Positions 1-8,637 of a DNA stretch of 64,000 nt are shown here, in pieces; the first letter of the stretch is position 1; every line of letters starts with the position of its first letter. Made by a program: the position numbers and the translations under genes. Below the pieces are notes generated by a model that searched no databases, was not told the origin of the DNA, and saw only the letters and a program-made list of their open reading frames with translations. The stretch covers positions 124,001 through 188,000 of the forward strand of contig NZ_JPVZ01000005.1 in NCBI RefSeq assembly GCF_001662875.1, written 5' to 3'. The DNA is from Thalassospira tepidiphila MCCC 1A03514 (GTDB lineage: Bacteria; Pseudomonadota; Alphaproteobacteria; Rhodospirillales; Thalassospiraceae).

Positions 1-410
1 CTGACGAAACCTCAATGATCGCTGAAGTCGACATCACGGCCAACAGCATGTTCTGCATTCCCAACAAAGGTGTGCCGAGCTATGTGGGCATTGAATACAT
101 TGCACAGACTGTTGCCGCCTATAGCGGCTGGCGGGCAAAAAACACTGATCCTGACGCGACACCACGTATCGGATACCTTCTCGGATCGCGCAAGGTCACG
201 CTGTCACGCAACTGGTTCCCGGTTGGCTGCACCCTGTCAGTTCACATAAACAACATCTTTGAAGATGGTGAAATGGGCGTGTTTGACGGGGAAATCCGAT
301 TGGGCGAGGAAATACTTGTCGCAGCACGTATCAATGTATATCAGCCCAAAGACAATGAAACTTCTTTGACATCACCTTCGGACAACAACCAAGAAACAAC
401 AGGCCAATGA
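1..410 (+). CDS. 3-hydroxyacyl-ACP dehydratase (ApeP-like hotdog), 5' end cut by window
   Basis: The frame is open from base 3 to the stop at 408-410, so the visible 135 residues are the C-terminal part and the start lies upstream of the window. The ATG at 15 is internal because the frame continues upstream without a stop. The segment GIEYIAQTVAAYSG resembles the central helix of FabA/FabZ-like hotdog dehydratases, particularly the ApeP type of aryl-polyene clusters. It would dehydrate 3-hydroxyacyl-ACP during chain extension. The stop overlaps the start of the next gene by 4 nt, and a ketoreductase and ketosynthase follow, which supports the assignment. Assignment to aryl polyene rather than another fatty-acid-like product is inference. 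Confidence 0.75.
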   Translation, partial: DETSMIAEVDITANSMFCIPNKGVPSYVGIEYIAQTVAAYSGWRAKNTDPDATPRIGYLLGSRKVTLSRNWFPVGCTLSVHINNIFEDGEMGVFDGEIRLGEEILVAARINVYQPKDNETSLTSPSDNNQETTGQ

Positions 411-1132
411 CCAGGACCATATTGGTAACAGGCGCCAGCAAGGGCATAGGTGCCGCAACAGCACGACGTCTTGCACAGGATGGCTTTGACATCGTTCTTC
501 ATTATAACTCTGATCGTGATGGCGCTGAATCTGTCGCAAAAGATGTTCTGGCATCAGGGGTTCAGGCCCGGCTGGTGCAGTTTGATATCTCCGATCGGGA
601 CGCGACACGCGAAGCCTTGGAAGATGATATCGCCGAACATGGCGCACCATATGGCATCATTCTGAATGCTGGTGTCACACGGGATGGTCCATTTCCCGCC
701 CTTGAAGACGACGACTGGGACAGCGTCATTCACACCAACCTCGACGGATTTTACAACGTTATCAAGCCGCTATTGATGCCGATTATTCAGCAGCGCAAAG
801 GTGGGCGCATCGTTGCCCTGACATCAATTGCAGGAATTGCTGGCAACCGCGGCCAGGTGAACTATTCGGCGTCCAAGGCCGGGATCATCGGGGCGGTAAA
901 GTCCCTCGCCCTGGAACTCGCGAAACGTAAAATCACCGTTAATGCTGTGGCACCCGGGATCATCGAAACACAGATGACCAAAGACCTGCCCGAAGATGAG
1001 GTCAAGGCCATGATCCCGATGCGCCGTTACGGAACAGCAGATGAAGTCGCCGCGACCATTTCATTCCTGTGCAGCGACGATGCATCATATGTCACCCGTC
1101 AGGTCATCAGTGTGAATGGGGGCATGCTATGA
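407..1132 (+). CDS. 3-oxoacyl-ACP reductase (FabG/ApeQ-like SDR)
   Basis: A 241-residue classical short-chain dehydrogenase. The N-terminal cofactor motif TGASKGIG lies at residues 8-15, NAG at 87-89, and the catalytic set is Ser140, Tyr153 and Lys157 (YSASK). The length is normal for FabG. It would reduce 3-oxoacyl-ACP to 3-hydroxyacyl-ACP with NADPH. The start overlaps the preceding dehydratase stop (ATGA), and its own stop overlaps the following ketosynthase start, so the three are translationally coupled. The order dehydratase, reductase, synthase matches the apeP-apeQ-apeR tail of aryl-polyene clusters. It could instead serve another specialised acyl-ACP pathway. Confidence 0.88.
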   Translation: MTRTILVTGASKGIGAATARRLAQDGFDIVLHYNSDRDGAESVAKDVLASGVQARLVQFDISDRDATREALEDDIAEHGAPYGIILNAGVTRDGPFPALEDDDWDSVIHTNLDGFYNVIKPLLMPIIQQRKGGRIVALTSIAGIAGNRGQVNYSASKAGIIGAVKSLALELAKRKITVNAVAPGIIETQMTKDLPEDEVKAMIPMRRYGTADEVAATISFLCSDDASYVTRQVISVNGGML

Positions 1133-2364
1133 CCCGCCGCGTTGTCGTCACCGGAATGTCCGGCATTACAGCACTTGGCAACGACTGGCCAACCATCAAA
1201 GCCCGCATACAAGCTGGCGAGACCGGCATTGCGCGAATGTCGGAGTGGGATGACAAATACGATCTGCGTACCCGTCTTGCCGCACCTGTTCCGAACTTTT
1301 CGCTCAAAACTCGGTTTAACCGGAAACAGTTGCGCAGCATGGGGCGCGTCGCGCAGATGGCTGTCGCTGCAACCGACGACGCGCTTGAAATGGCGGGTTT
1401 GCGGAATGATACCGCATTGTTCGAAGGCGGGCGGCTCGGCATCGCATATGGATCGTCATTTGGAAGCACCCCGCCTGTCCTTGGCTTTACCCGCCTGATG
1501 GAACACGGCGATAGCAACGCCATCACCGCCACCAGCTACATTCAGATGATGAGCCATACAGCAGCGGTCAATATCGGTGTCCTTTACAGGATTACCGGGC
1601 GGATCATTCCCACATCAACCGCCTGCACATCTGGCAGCATGGGGATCGGATATGCGTACGAGGCAATCAAATATGGCAAGCAAGATGTCATGATCGCCGG
1701 TGGTGCCGAAGAACTATGCCCGACCATGGTGGCCGTGTTTGACACACTTTTTGCAACCAGCGTCAGCAATGATACGCCAGAAGCAACACCCCGTCCTTAT
1801 GACGTCAAACGCGATGGCTTGGTGATTGGCGAAGGTGCTGGCACCCTGATCCTTGAAGAATATGAGCACGCAAAGGCACGCGGAGCAAAAATTCTGGGCG
1901 AGATTGTCGGGTTTGCGACCAACTCGGATGGCTCACACATAACGCACCCAGCCAGCAAAACAATGGCCCGCACCCTTCAGGGGGCTCTTGATGATGCAGG
2001 GCTGTGTGGCAACGACATCGACATTGTCAGTGGACATGGCACGGCAACTGACCACGGAGACATCGCAGAAAGTGAAGCTACTCGTGCTGTTTTCGATCGT
2101 GCGGTCCCGATACACACCCTTAAGGGCCACTTTGGCCACAGCCTTGGTGCGTGCGGTGCGATTGAAGCTTGGCTGGGGCTGGAAATGATGCGTGAAAGCA
2201 ATTTCGTGGCGACTGCAAACCTGTCAGAGGTCGATCCCGCCTGCGCCGAGCTGGACTATATTTCAGGCAGTGCCAGACACATCCAAGCCGAACATTTGAT
2301 GAGCAACAATTTTGCATTCGGTGGCATCAACACCTCGCTTATTTTCAGGTTCGACGGCTACTAA
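1129..2364 (+). CDS. beta-ketoacyl-ACP synthase (FabF/ApeR-like)
   Basis: A 411-residue thiolase-fold condensing enzyme. The start is set at 1129, where ATG overlaps the ketoreductase stop. A longer frame from 1069 only adds residues encoded inside the upstream gene. The active site is complete: Cys166 in TACTSGS, His303 in SGHGTATDHG and His337 in KGHFGHSLGACG. It would perform decarboxylative condensation of malonyl-ACP with the growing acyl chain. It ends the operon: the next gene is convergent and only 38 nt away. In known aryl-polyene clusters a second ketosynthase closes the biosynthetic block, which fits, but the product cannot be proven from this tail alone. Confidence 0.88.
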   Translation: MTRRVVVTGMSGITALGNDWPTIKARIQAGETGIARMSEWDDKYDLRTRLAAPVPNFSLKTRFNRKQLRSMGRVAQMAVAATDDALEMAGLRNDTALFEGGRLGIAYGSSFGSTPPVLGFTRLMEHGDSNAITATSYIQMMSHTAAVNIGVLYRITGRIIPTSTACTSGSMGIGYAYEAIKYGKQDVMIAGGAEELCPTMVAVFDTLFATSVSNDTPEATPRPYDVKRDGLVIGEGAGTLILEEYEHAKARGAKILGEIVGFATNSDGSHITHPASKTMARTLQGALDDAGLCGNDIDIVSGHGTATDHGDIAESEATRAVFDRAVPIHTLKGHFGHSLGACGAIEAWLGLEMMRESNFVATANLSEVDPACAELDYISGSARHIQAEHLMSNNFAFGGINTSLIFRFDGY

Positions 2365-2402
2365 GCCACTGCGTCGGGTCTAAAGTCCGCCAACGACTTA
2401 GT

Positions 2403-3350
2403 CTATCGAACCAATGCTTCGCTGTTGACATGTATGGCGTAGACGCTTGTAGTTGCCGTAATCAAAAGCTCGTTCCCCCGTGCACCGCCGAACGTTAAAT
2501 TCGATACTGTTTCGGGCACCAGTATCTTGCCAAGCAGAACACCTGTCGGATCAAAGCAATGCACGCCGTCGGCCGCAGAACTCCAGACATTGCCATAGCA
2601 ATCAACTCTGATCCCGTCCGGCAGACCTTGATCGATCTTGGCAAAGTCACGACCGTTCTCAAGTCTTTTCCCGTCAACAACATCGTAAACCCGAATGACG
2701 GCGGGAACTTCCTCGTCATGGCTGCTGCCTGATTCCGCGATATAAAGCAGCGTCTCATCATTTGAGAATGCCAAACCGTTTGGTTTATGAAACTCGGGTG
2801 TCACGCTGGCTAAAGTGCCCGTTTCAGGATCAAGGCGAAATACATTGTTGTATTTCTGTTCCGGTGTGGCCTTGTAGCCCTCATAGTTCGACAATATTCC
2901 GTAGGTCGGGTCCGTAAACCAGATCGACCCGTCGGATTTGACGACAACGTCGTTTGGCGAATTAAGCCGCCTGCCCTCAAATCCATCGGCAAGTGTCGTG
3001 GTTGCGCCGTTATGTTCGGTTCGTGTAACCGATCTTGTGCCGTGCTGACAGGTAATCAGACGACCGTTCACGTCCATCGTATTGCCGTTGGCAAAGTCTG
3101 AATTATCCCGGAACACGTTGACCGAACCATCACACATCCAACGGAAAATCTTCTGATTTGGAATGTCAGAGAACAACAGGCATTGATGCGCTGGAAACCA
3201 AACAGGTCCCTCTGTCCACAAATGCCCGCCAGAGATTTTTCTCAGCCTGACATTTGGCAACACAAGGTCGCGGAACCGACTGTCGAGAACCTGATAAGGT
3301 TCCACCATACCGAATGCATCTTGGTGCTTGTCTGCGGCACAGTTAGGCAA
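2403..3350 (-). CDS. SMP-30/gluconolactonase family lactonase
   Basis: A 315-residue six-bladed propeller enzyme. The metal-site segments of the SMP-30/gluconolactonase family are visible: TEGPVW near the N-terminus, NSPNDVV in the middle, KPNGLAFSNDE, and LPDGIRVD near the end. Members hydrolyse aldonolactones. The start is a TTG at 3350 preceded by AAAGGA eight bases upstream; an ATG at 3308 lacks a good ribosome binding site. It is the last gene of the sugar ABC transporter operon, about 60 nt after the second permease, suggesting that the imported sugar is oxidised to a lactone and opened. No dehydrogenase for that step lies next to it. Confidence 0.82.
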   Translation of the reverse strand: MPNCAADKHQDAFGMVEPYQVLDSRFRDLVLPNVRLRKISGGHLWTEGPVWFPAHQCLLFSDIPNQKIFRWMCDGSVNVFRDNSDFANGNTMDVNGRLITCQHGTRSVTRTEHNGATTTLADGFEGRRLNSPNDVVVKSDGSIWFTDPTYGILSNYEGYKATPEQKYNNVFRLDPETGTLASVTPEFHKPNGLAFSNDETLLYIAESGSSHDEEVPAVIRVYDVVDGKRLENGRDFAKIDQGLPDGIRVDCYGNVWSSAADGVHCFDPTGVLLGKILVPETVSNLTFGGARGNELLITATTSVYAIHVNSEALVR

Positions 3351-3412
3351 TTGAACGTCCTTTGCTAAATGTATCTAATGTCCGAAAGTTTACGCCCCTA
3401 AGCGCAAAGCCC

Positions 3413-4414
3413 TTAACGCACCAACTGTTGCCGCCCATAAATCAACAACATCCCTATGATCACAACTCCGAACACCACCTGTCGGAAGGTATCGGCAGGA
3501 ATATCGACACCGAGTTGGGCAAAATACCGCTGCGGCTGAACGACCGAGAGCATCGATTGCAGGATGGTAATCAAAATGACGCCGGCAACCGTCCCAACAT
3601 ACTTGCCGCGACCACCCAGAACATTCGTCCCGCCAAGAATAATCGCCGCAATGGTCGGCAAAAGATAGGGATCGCCCATCGCCTGATAGGACCTATTGGC
3701 CCACCCCGCCAGTAGAACGCCCGTCAACGCTGCAGACGCACCGGAAAAGATAAAACAAGCCAAAATGACCTTGCGTGTATCAACGCCACTCAGAAAAACT
3801 GAACGTTCCTGATTTCCGACGGCATAGATCCGTCGACCAAGAACGGACCGGTTCAGCATGAAGACGATCGCTGCCCCCAGAATGATCCAGATCAGAAGCG
3901 GATTGGGAATGCCCGGAATGAAATGCCCGACCGCCAGTTCCCGCATGAATTCGGTCGCCCGATCCTGCGGGGCAAAACCGCCGGTGTGATAAACCATAAG
4001 GCCTTGGGCCACAGCATTCATACCAAGCGTGAAGATCATGGCTGGCGCACGCAAATATGCCACACCCAGGCCATTTACTGTCCCGATCAATGCACCGCAT
4101 AGAACGCCAAATGGAACAGCAAGTGTAACGCCCCACTCCGGCCCCAGGAATCCGGTGGCACCGGTTGCCATCATGCCACCAACGCCGATTGTCCAGGGAA
4201 TGGATAGATCAATATGCCCGAGCAGAATGACCAGCATCACCCCGCTTGCCACCACACCCAGGAAGGACGCGGTATGGAGCTGCTGGATCAAATATTTCGG
4301 TGACAGAAAGGCAGGTTCAACCATTGCCCCGATCAGAAGCAGAACAATCACACATGCAAATGCAATAAGGGTTGCCCGATCAAATTGCCTTGCGATTACG
4401 CCTGAAACACTCAT
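3413..4414 (-). CDS. Sugar ABC transporter permease (RbsC-like)
   Basis: A 333-residue polytopic membrane protein of the BPD_transp_2 family, with about eight to ten hydrophobic segments starting at residues 13-30. Conserved family patterns include GHIDLSIPW near residue 70 and GGTNVLGGRGKYVGTVAGV near residue 265, as in ribose- and galactose-type permeases. It would form half of the inner-membrane channel together with the permease encoded just upstream. The two permease genes are 9 nt apart. The sugar is not predictable from sequence; the gluconolactonase downstream suggests a sugar that can be oxidised to a lactone. Confidence 0.88.
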   Translation of the reverse strand: MSVSGVIARQFDRATLIAFACVIVLLLIGAMVEPAFLSPKYLIQQLHTASFLGVVASGVMLVILLGHIDLSIPWTIGVGGMMATGATGFLGPEWGVTLAVPFGVLCGALIGTVNGLGVAYLRAPAMIFTLGMNAVAQGLMVYHTGGFAPQDRATEFMRELAVGHFIPGIPNPLLIWIILGAAIVFMLNRSVLGRRIYAVGNQERSVFLSGVDTRKVILACFIFSGASAALTGVLLAGWANRSYQAMGDPYLLPTIAAIILGGTNVLGGRGKYVGTVAGVILITILQSMLSVVQPQRYFAQLGVDIPADTFRQVVFGVVIIGMLLIYGRQQLVR

Positions 4415-4423
4415 TTTTCCGCC

Positions 4424-5449
4424 TTACCGATAAATATCTAGTCTGTTCTTGATTCGGAGCACACGCAGCGACCCGAGGCTGACCGCAACAAGCAGTACGA
4501 CGCCGACGAAAAGCGGCTGCAAGACTGGGTTGATGTCAAACACGATCAACAGATCACCAACAGTCCGCATGACAAAGGCCCCGAAAATCGAGCCAACTGC
4601 ACTGCCGACACCGCCAAACAAAGACGTGCCACCAATGACAACTGCGCCGATGGAGTTGAGTGTGTACTCATTGGCAATCGACATCTTTGCCGCGCCCGAA
4701 TAGGTCAATGCTGTCAAAAGGATGCCACCAATCGATGCCAGCAAACCGCTTAGGGTATAGGCCAGCATCTTCGCGCGATTGATCGGAATTCCGGACATGT
4801 ACGCCGCCTGTTCGGACGAACCGATGGCAAAGGCGGCCCTTCCCAGAACTGATCGGCGATACGGGATCCAGATGAACACAACGACGGCCAGCAACAGCAA
4901 AACGCTATGCGGCACGGCAAAAGATGATCGCGTCATGAAGTCGGCAAGTTCAAAATTGACCGATCCACCCGGTTGGGGTCGAACGGCAAGTGCAATACCG
5001 AAATAAACCGCACTGGTGGCCAGTGTCGCGATCAGCGGCTGCAACCGTCCATAGACGATAATCAAGCCATTTACTGCCCCGCAAGCCAGCCCAAGCAGCA
5101 GGACACCAAAAATGCCGAACGTGGTTGCGATCGGCCCATCAACAACAATCGTCGAAGCAAGGCAGTTCGCCAGAACGAATGTCGCCCCGACCGACAGGTC
5201 AAGCCCGCGGGTAATAACCGGCAAGGTTTGCGCCATGGCGACAAGTGCCAGCAATGCGCCCTTGTTGGCCGCGGTATTTATCATGTTGGGCGTCAGGCCC
5301 GCTGCCTGCTTCCAGCCATAGACGATGAACATGGCGGCAAAGATAAGCATTGCGATCAGAATACCGCGCTGTGCCGCCGACAAGCGGCCAACCCAGCCGA
5401 AGTATTTTTGGCGAGAAACCAGATCTGCTGGTTCTGAGCTCACAGTCAT
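4424..5449 (-). CDS. Sugar ABC transporter permease (RbsC-like)
   Basis: A 341-residue polytopic membrane protein of the same family as its neighbour but clearly diverged. The N-terminus is hydrophilic for about 28 residues before the first membrane segment. RGLDLSVGATFVLANC near residue 82 and GGTSLFGGVGSAVGS near residue 273 match the RbsC-type consensus. The ATG overlaps the ATPase stop by 4 nt, so the two are translationally coupled. Two different permeases imply a heterodimeric channel, as in several alphaproteobacterial CUT2 importers. Substrate unknown. Confidence 0.88.
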   Translation of the reverse strand: MTVSSEPADLVSRQKYFGWVGRLSAAQRGILIAMLIFAAMFIVYGWKQAAGLTPNMINTAANKGALLALVAMAQTLPVITRGLDLSVGATFVLANCLASTIVVDGPIATTFGIFGVLLLGLACGAVNGLIIVYGRLQPLIATLATSAVYFGIALAVRPQPGGSVNFELADFMTRSSFAVPHSVLLLLAVVVFIWIPYRRSVLGRAAFAIGSSEQAAYMSGIPINRAKMLAYTLSGLLASIGGILLTALTYSGAAKMSIANEYTLNSIGAVVIGGTSLFGGVGSAVGSIFGAFVMRTVGDLLIVFDINPVLQPLFVGVVLLVAVSLGSLRVLRIKNRLDIYR

Positions 5450-7011
5450 AGCGACGCTTCCTGTAGTTTTTTTGGTTCAGGTCTCTTCGCTGCCTGTTCC
5501 GGCAGGTTAAGCGCGGCTGACACCAGATTTGTTTCGTTAAGGTCTTCCCCGGCAAGGGTTCGAACGATCCTGCCGTCATACATCACCAGCACACGGTCAC
5601 AGCAGCCAATCAACTCGTCGTAATCGGTTGAATACAAAAGGATTGCACATCCTTCTGAGGCCAGTTTCTGCAACAGTTGATAGATTTCCTGCTTGGTGCC
5701 TACATCAATTCCACGTGTCGGATCGTTCAACAGAATGATGCGTGGCTTGGTCATCAGCCACTTGCCGATAACGACTTTCTGCTGGTTACCGCCGGATAGC
5801 GCCCCGACAGGACCGTCAATGCCATCTGCCTTGATCTTGAGGAGTGCGATCATCTCGTCAATAGCGGCCTCTTCTGCGCGCTTATCAACAACGCCCATCC
5901 GGCTCATTTTTTCGACCGCGGCAAAAGACAGGTTTTCACGCACAGTCATCGACAACATCAGACCTTCGTATTTGCGGTCTTCGGGCACCAAAGCAATGCC
6001 GATGTCATCTGACTTCGCCATCTTCGGGCTGTTCAACTTTACCGGCGCGCCATTGATTTCCACCGATCCGCTCGCCCCGATCAGGGTCCCAAACAGCCCC
6101 AACTGCAGCTGTCGTTGCCCCTGCCCATCCAAACCACCGAGCCCGACAATTTCCCCCGGCCGCATTTCCAGATCGATGCCATTAAGTTCATCGTTCCAGG
6201 AAAAGTCTGAGACCTTCAGGATCGGCTTGGATGCGGTGGGTCGGGTGCTTTTTGCCGGATAGACACTGCTGTATTCGCGGCCGATCATCATCTCGACAAC
6301 GGCGCTGTCCGATTTTGTGCCGTTTTTGAATGTCTCGACTTTCGTGCCATTGCGATAAACCGTACAGGTATCGGCCAGTTCAGCAATTTCGGGCATGCGG
6401 TGCGAAATATAGATGATCGCCATCCCTTCATCGCGAAGCCGATGAAGCATCTTAAAGACCTTGTCGACATCGGCTGCCGTCAGGGCAGACGTCGCTTCAT
6501 CCAAGATGAGAATTTTCGGGTTGCGTGCCAGTGCCTTGGCGATTTCAACCATCTGGCGCCGCGACAGTGAAAGATTGCTGACGGTTTCCATCGGATCAAT
6601 GTTTTCGCCGCCCACACGCGCAAGGGCCTCTTCGGCGATGCGGCGCTGGGCCCGATAATCGATCATTCCGAATTTAAGTGGTGGACGAGTAATGCCAATG
6701 TTGTCGGCCACTGTCAGGTCCGGCAAAAGCGACAATTCCTGAAAAATGCACGATACGCCCAGATCATTGGCCTGTTGCGGATTTGTAAAGCTTACGGTGT
6801 TGCCATCAAGTTCGATCGTTCCGCTATCAGGCTGCACAACGCCCGATAAGATCTTGATCAGCGTCGACTTCCCTGCGCCGTTTTCACCAAGCAATGCATG
6901 GATTGATCCGCGGTGCGTATCGAAGCTGACATTTTCCAGTGCGCGGACACCACCGTAACGTTTGGTTATGCCCGACATCGATAACAGATAAGGAGATTTG
7001 CTCTCTGACAC
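5446..7011 (-). CDS. Sugar ABC transporter double-domain ATPase (RbsA/MglA-like)
   Basis: A 521-residue CUT2-class ATPase with two nucleotide-binding domains. Domain 1 has Walker A GENGAGKST, a signature near SLSRRQMVE and Walker B ILILDEA. Domain 2 lacks a canonical Walker A (GGLDGQGQRQ), keeps the signature LSGGNQQK and has LLNDPTRG at the Walker B position, so the second site looks degenerate. The frame is open to an ATG at 7059, but that start falls inside a strong hairpin. The GTG at 7011, with AGGA nine bases upstream, is the better start. It is downstream of the binding protein and overlaps the first permease start. Confidence 0.88.
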   Translation of the reverse strand: MSESKSPYLLSMSGITKRYGGVRALENVSFDTHRGSIHALLGENGAGKSTLIKILSGVVQPDSGTIELDGNTVSFTNPQQANDLGVSCIFQELSLLPDLTVADNIGITRPPLKFGMIDYRAQRRIAEEALARVGGENIDPMETVSNLSLSRRQMVEIAKALARNPKILILDEATSALTAADVDKVFKMLHRLRDEGMAIIYISHRMPEIAELADTCTVYRNGTKVETFKNGTKSDSAVVEMMIGREYSSVYPAKSTRPTASKPILKVSDFSWNDELNGIDLEMRPGEIVGLGGLDGQGQRQLQLGLFGTLIGASGSVEINGAPVKLNSPKMAKSDDIGIALVPEDRKYEGLMLSMTVRENLSFAAVEKMSRMGVVDKRAEEAAIDEMIALLKIKADGIDGPVGALSGGNQQKVVIGKWLMTKPRIILLNDPTRGIDVGTKQEIYQLLQKLASEGCAILLYSTDYDELIGCCDRVLVMYDGRIVRTLAGEDLNETNLVSAALNLPEQAAKRPEPKKLQEASL

Positions 7012-7035
7012 GGCAGTTTTCCTAACTTTATTGAA

Positions 7036-7067
7036 TACCGTCGACGCCACGCACGGCATCGACGGTA
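7036..7067 (-). promoter_or_regulatory. Intergenic stem-loop between binding-protein and ATPase genes
   Basis: A 13-bp inverted repeat (7036-7048 and 7055-7067, one G-U pair in the minus-strand RNA) with a 6-nt loop. It is not followed by a clear U-run, so it is more likely an mRNA-stabilising or partially terminating element. Such elements often allow higher expression of the binding protein than of the downstream transporter genes. Confidence 0.65.
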
Positions 7068-7085
7068 CCCGGACGTTTATTGTTG

Positions 7086-8198
7086 TTAGTTGTTTTCGCC
7101 TGTCTGAGACGCGATTTCTTCAGCCGTGAAGCCAATGTTGCAGGCTTCAAAATTGTTACCCGCAAAGAAGCTGCCCGGCAGTTTCGGGAACATCTCGACA
7201 CCTTCCTTGAACGGGGAATAGGAAATCGAGGTCGGAAGCGCGATTTCTGACGGAACGACTTCACCCTTCAAGGCCGCGATGGCGGTTTTGATGGTCACAG
7301 ATGACTGTGCCGGTCCCGTGCCACCCGACTGGCAGCTCAGCTCAGCGCTGTTGCAAAGTTGACGAAATGCGTTCTCGGTCTCGCCGGAAATCGGGGCCTT
7401 GAACACGCCTGCATCGAGCATTGCGGTGGCAACACCTTGTGAGCCGCCCTGAACGTAAATACCGTCAAATACACCGCCAGCGGCAATGGCATCTGCCGTC
7501 ACTTTTTGTCCGTCACCTGGCGCCCAGTTTCCGACAACATCGACGACTTCGATATCACGCCCGGATTCCTTGATTACCTCATGGAAGCCTTCATTACGTG
7601 CGATGTCGACGGGCTGGCCAGCCGGACCACGGACATGCAGGAACTTGGCCGGGCCATCACCGCTTTGTTCCAAAAGGAACTTGCCGGCCGACATTCCAAG
7701 TCCTTTTTGATCAACGTTGATCGCGATCTGGTTGGGATCATCAATCACGTTGTCAAACGACAGAACGACGACATTGGCTTCGTTGGCTTTACGCACCACC
7801 GATCCGAATGCGCGCGTGTTGTTGGCGTTAATGATAATCGCGTCAAAGCCCTGATCGATAAAGTTGTTGGCCGCGGCAATCTGTGCGGCGATGTCTTCAC
7901 CGACCGACACAACCTTGAATTCTTCGATCTCGGCTGCGACTTCCGGCTGTGCGGCATAGGCCTTTGCGACTGCAATCATCTGAACGCGCCAGTCATTGGC
8001 GATAAAGCCGTTTACAAGCGCAATCTTGTAAGGCCCTTCGCGCGCAGGCCACTGGAAATAGGCAGTATCATCGGAAACCGGTGTGAAACATGCTGGATCG
8101 GCACCCGGACCAGCAACAGTGTTCGGCCCGGCAAACGCAACTTGTGCAGTCATCATCAATGCGACAGTCGCTGTCGTCATCGTCAGTAATTTTTTCAT
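7086..8198 (-). CDS. Periplasmic sugar-binding protein of the ABC transporter (RbsB-like)
   Basis: A 370-residue type I periplasmic binding protein. The N-terminal 23 residues form a signal peptide (MKKLL start, hydrophobic core, AFA cleavage site). The domain includes patterns typical of peripla_BP_4 proteins, such as NFIDQGFDAIIINANN near residue 115 and VQGGSQGVATAMLDAG near residue 255. It contains several cysteines (for example CFTP after the signal and CNSAELSC), a feature also found in sugar-binding proteins of this kind. It is the first gene of the minus-strand operon and would deliver the sugar to the two permeases. The ligand is not identified. Confidence 0.87.
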   Translation of the reverse strand: MKKLLTMTTATVALMMTAQVAFAGPNTVAGPGADPACFTPVSDDTAYFQWPAREGPYKIALVNGFIANDWRVQMIAVAKAYAAQPEVAAEIEEFKVVSVGEDIAAQIAAANNFIDQGFDAIIINANNTRAFGSVVRKANEANVVVLSFDNVIDDPNQIAINVDQKGLGMSAGKFLLEQSGDGPAKFLHVRGPAGQPVDIARNEGFHEVIKESGRDIEVVDVVGNWAPGDGQKVTADAIAAGGVFDGIYVQGGSQGVATAMLDAGVFKAPISGETENAFRQLCNSAELSCQSGGTGPAQSSVTIKTAIAALKGEVVPSEIALPTSISYSPFKEGVEMFPKLPGSFFAGNNFEACNIGFTAEEIASQTGENN

Positions 8199-8637
8199 GG
8201 TAGTCCTCCCGTTGGATGCGCTGTTCTTTATCGCTTCCTCAGCAGGTCAGCGCCCCTGCCCGCATTGTGCAAGTTCTTGACGTCTCGTTTGTCGCATGCC
8301 GACTACGAGCCTTCTGATCAAAGATCACAAGGCTCGGTTCTTCTGGTATTTTCAGAGAAATTTCGTTCTCACGCCGTTTTAGCGTGAACCGAGATTTCCC
8401 CCCTGATGTCAGCATGTGACTTATTGTTTTTGTTTGGCTCTTTGCCGTCGTGCGGCAAAGATTGGTCAACGCCTGAAAACCAGACACCAAACCATGGCGC
8501 AATCTTCATCAGTTCCGATTAAATCGTAAAGAGCAGTTTCCGCAGAACGCATACGGTGTTACGCATCCAAGTTGCGGGTTCCCGCAAGACAAGAGAAATG
8601 CCTGTGAATATTATCGAAGAGCTGGAGGAAACCACTC
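8199..8637. promoter_or_regulatory. Divergent intergenic region with four dyad elements, no gene
   Basis: These 439 bases separate the sugar transporter operon (minus) from the histidine kinase gene (plus). I see no coding frame. Four inverted repeats are present: 8306-8336 (arms CGAGCCTT/AAGGCTCG plus an inner TGATC/GATCA), 8357-8397 (a long imperfect stem with core TCACGC/GCGTGA), 8440-8460 (arms CTTTGCCG/CGGCAAAG) and 8572-8587 (TTGCGGG, TT, CCCGCAA). None is followed by a clear T-run. They are candidate operators or leader hairpins for the two divergent transcripts. The kinase gene has a GGAGGA ribosome binding site just before 8638. Confidence 0.6.
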
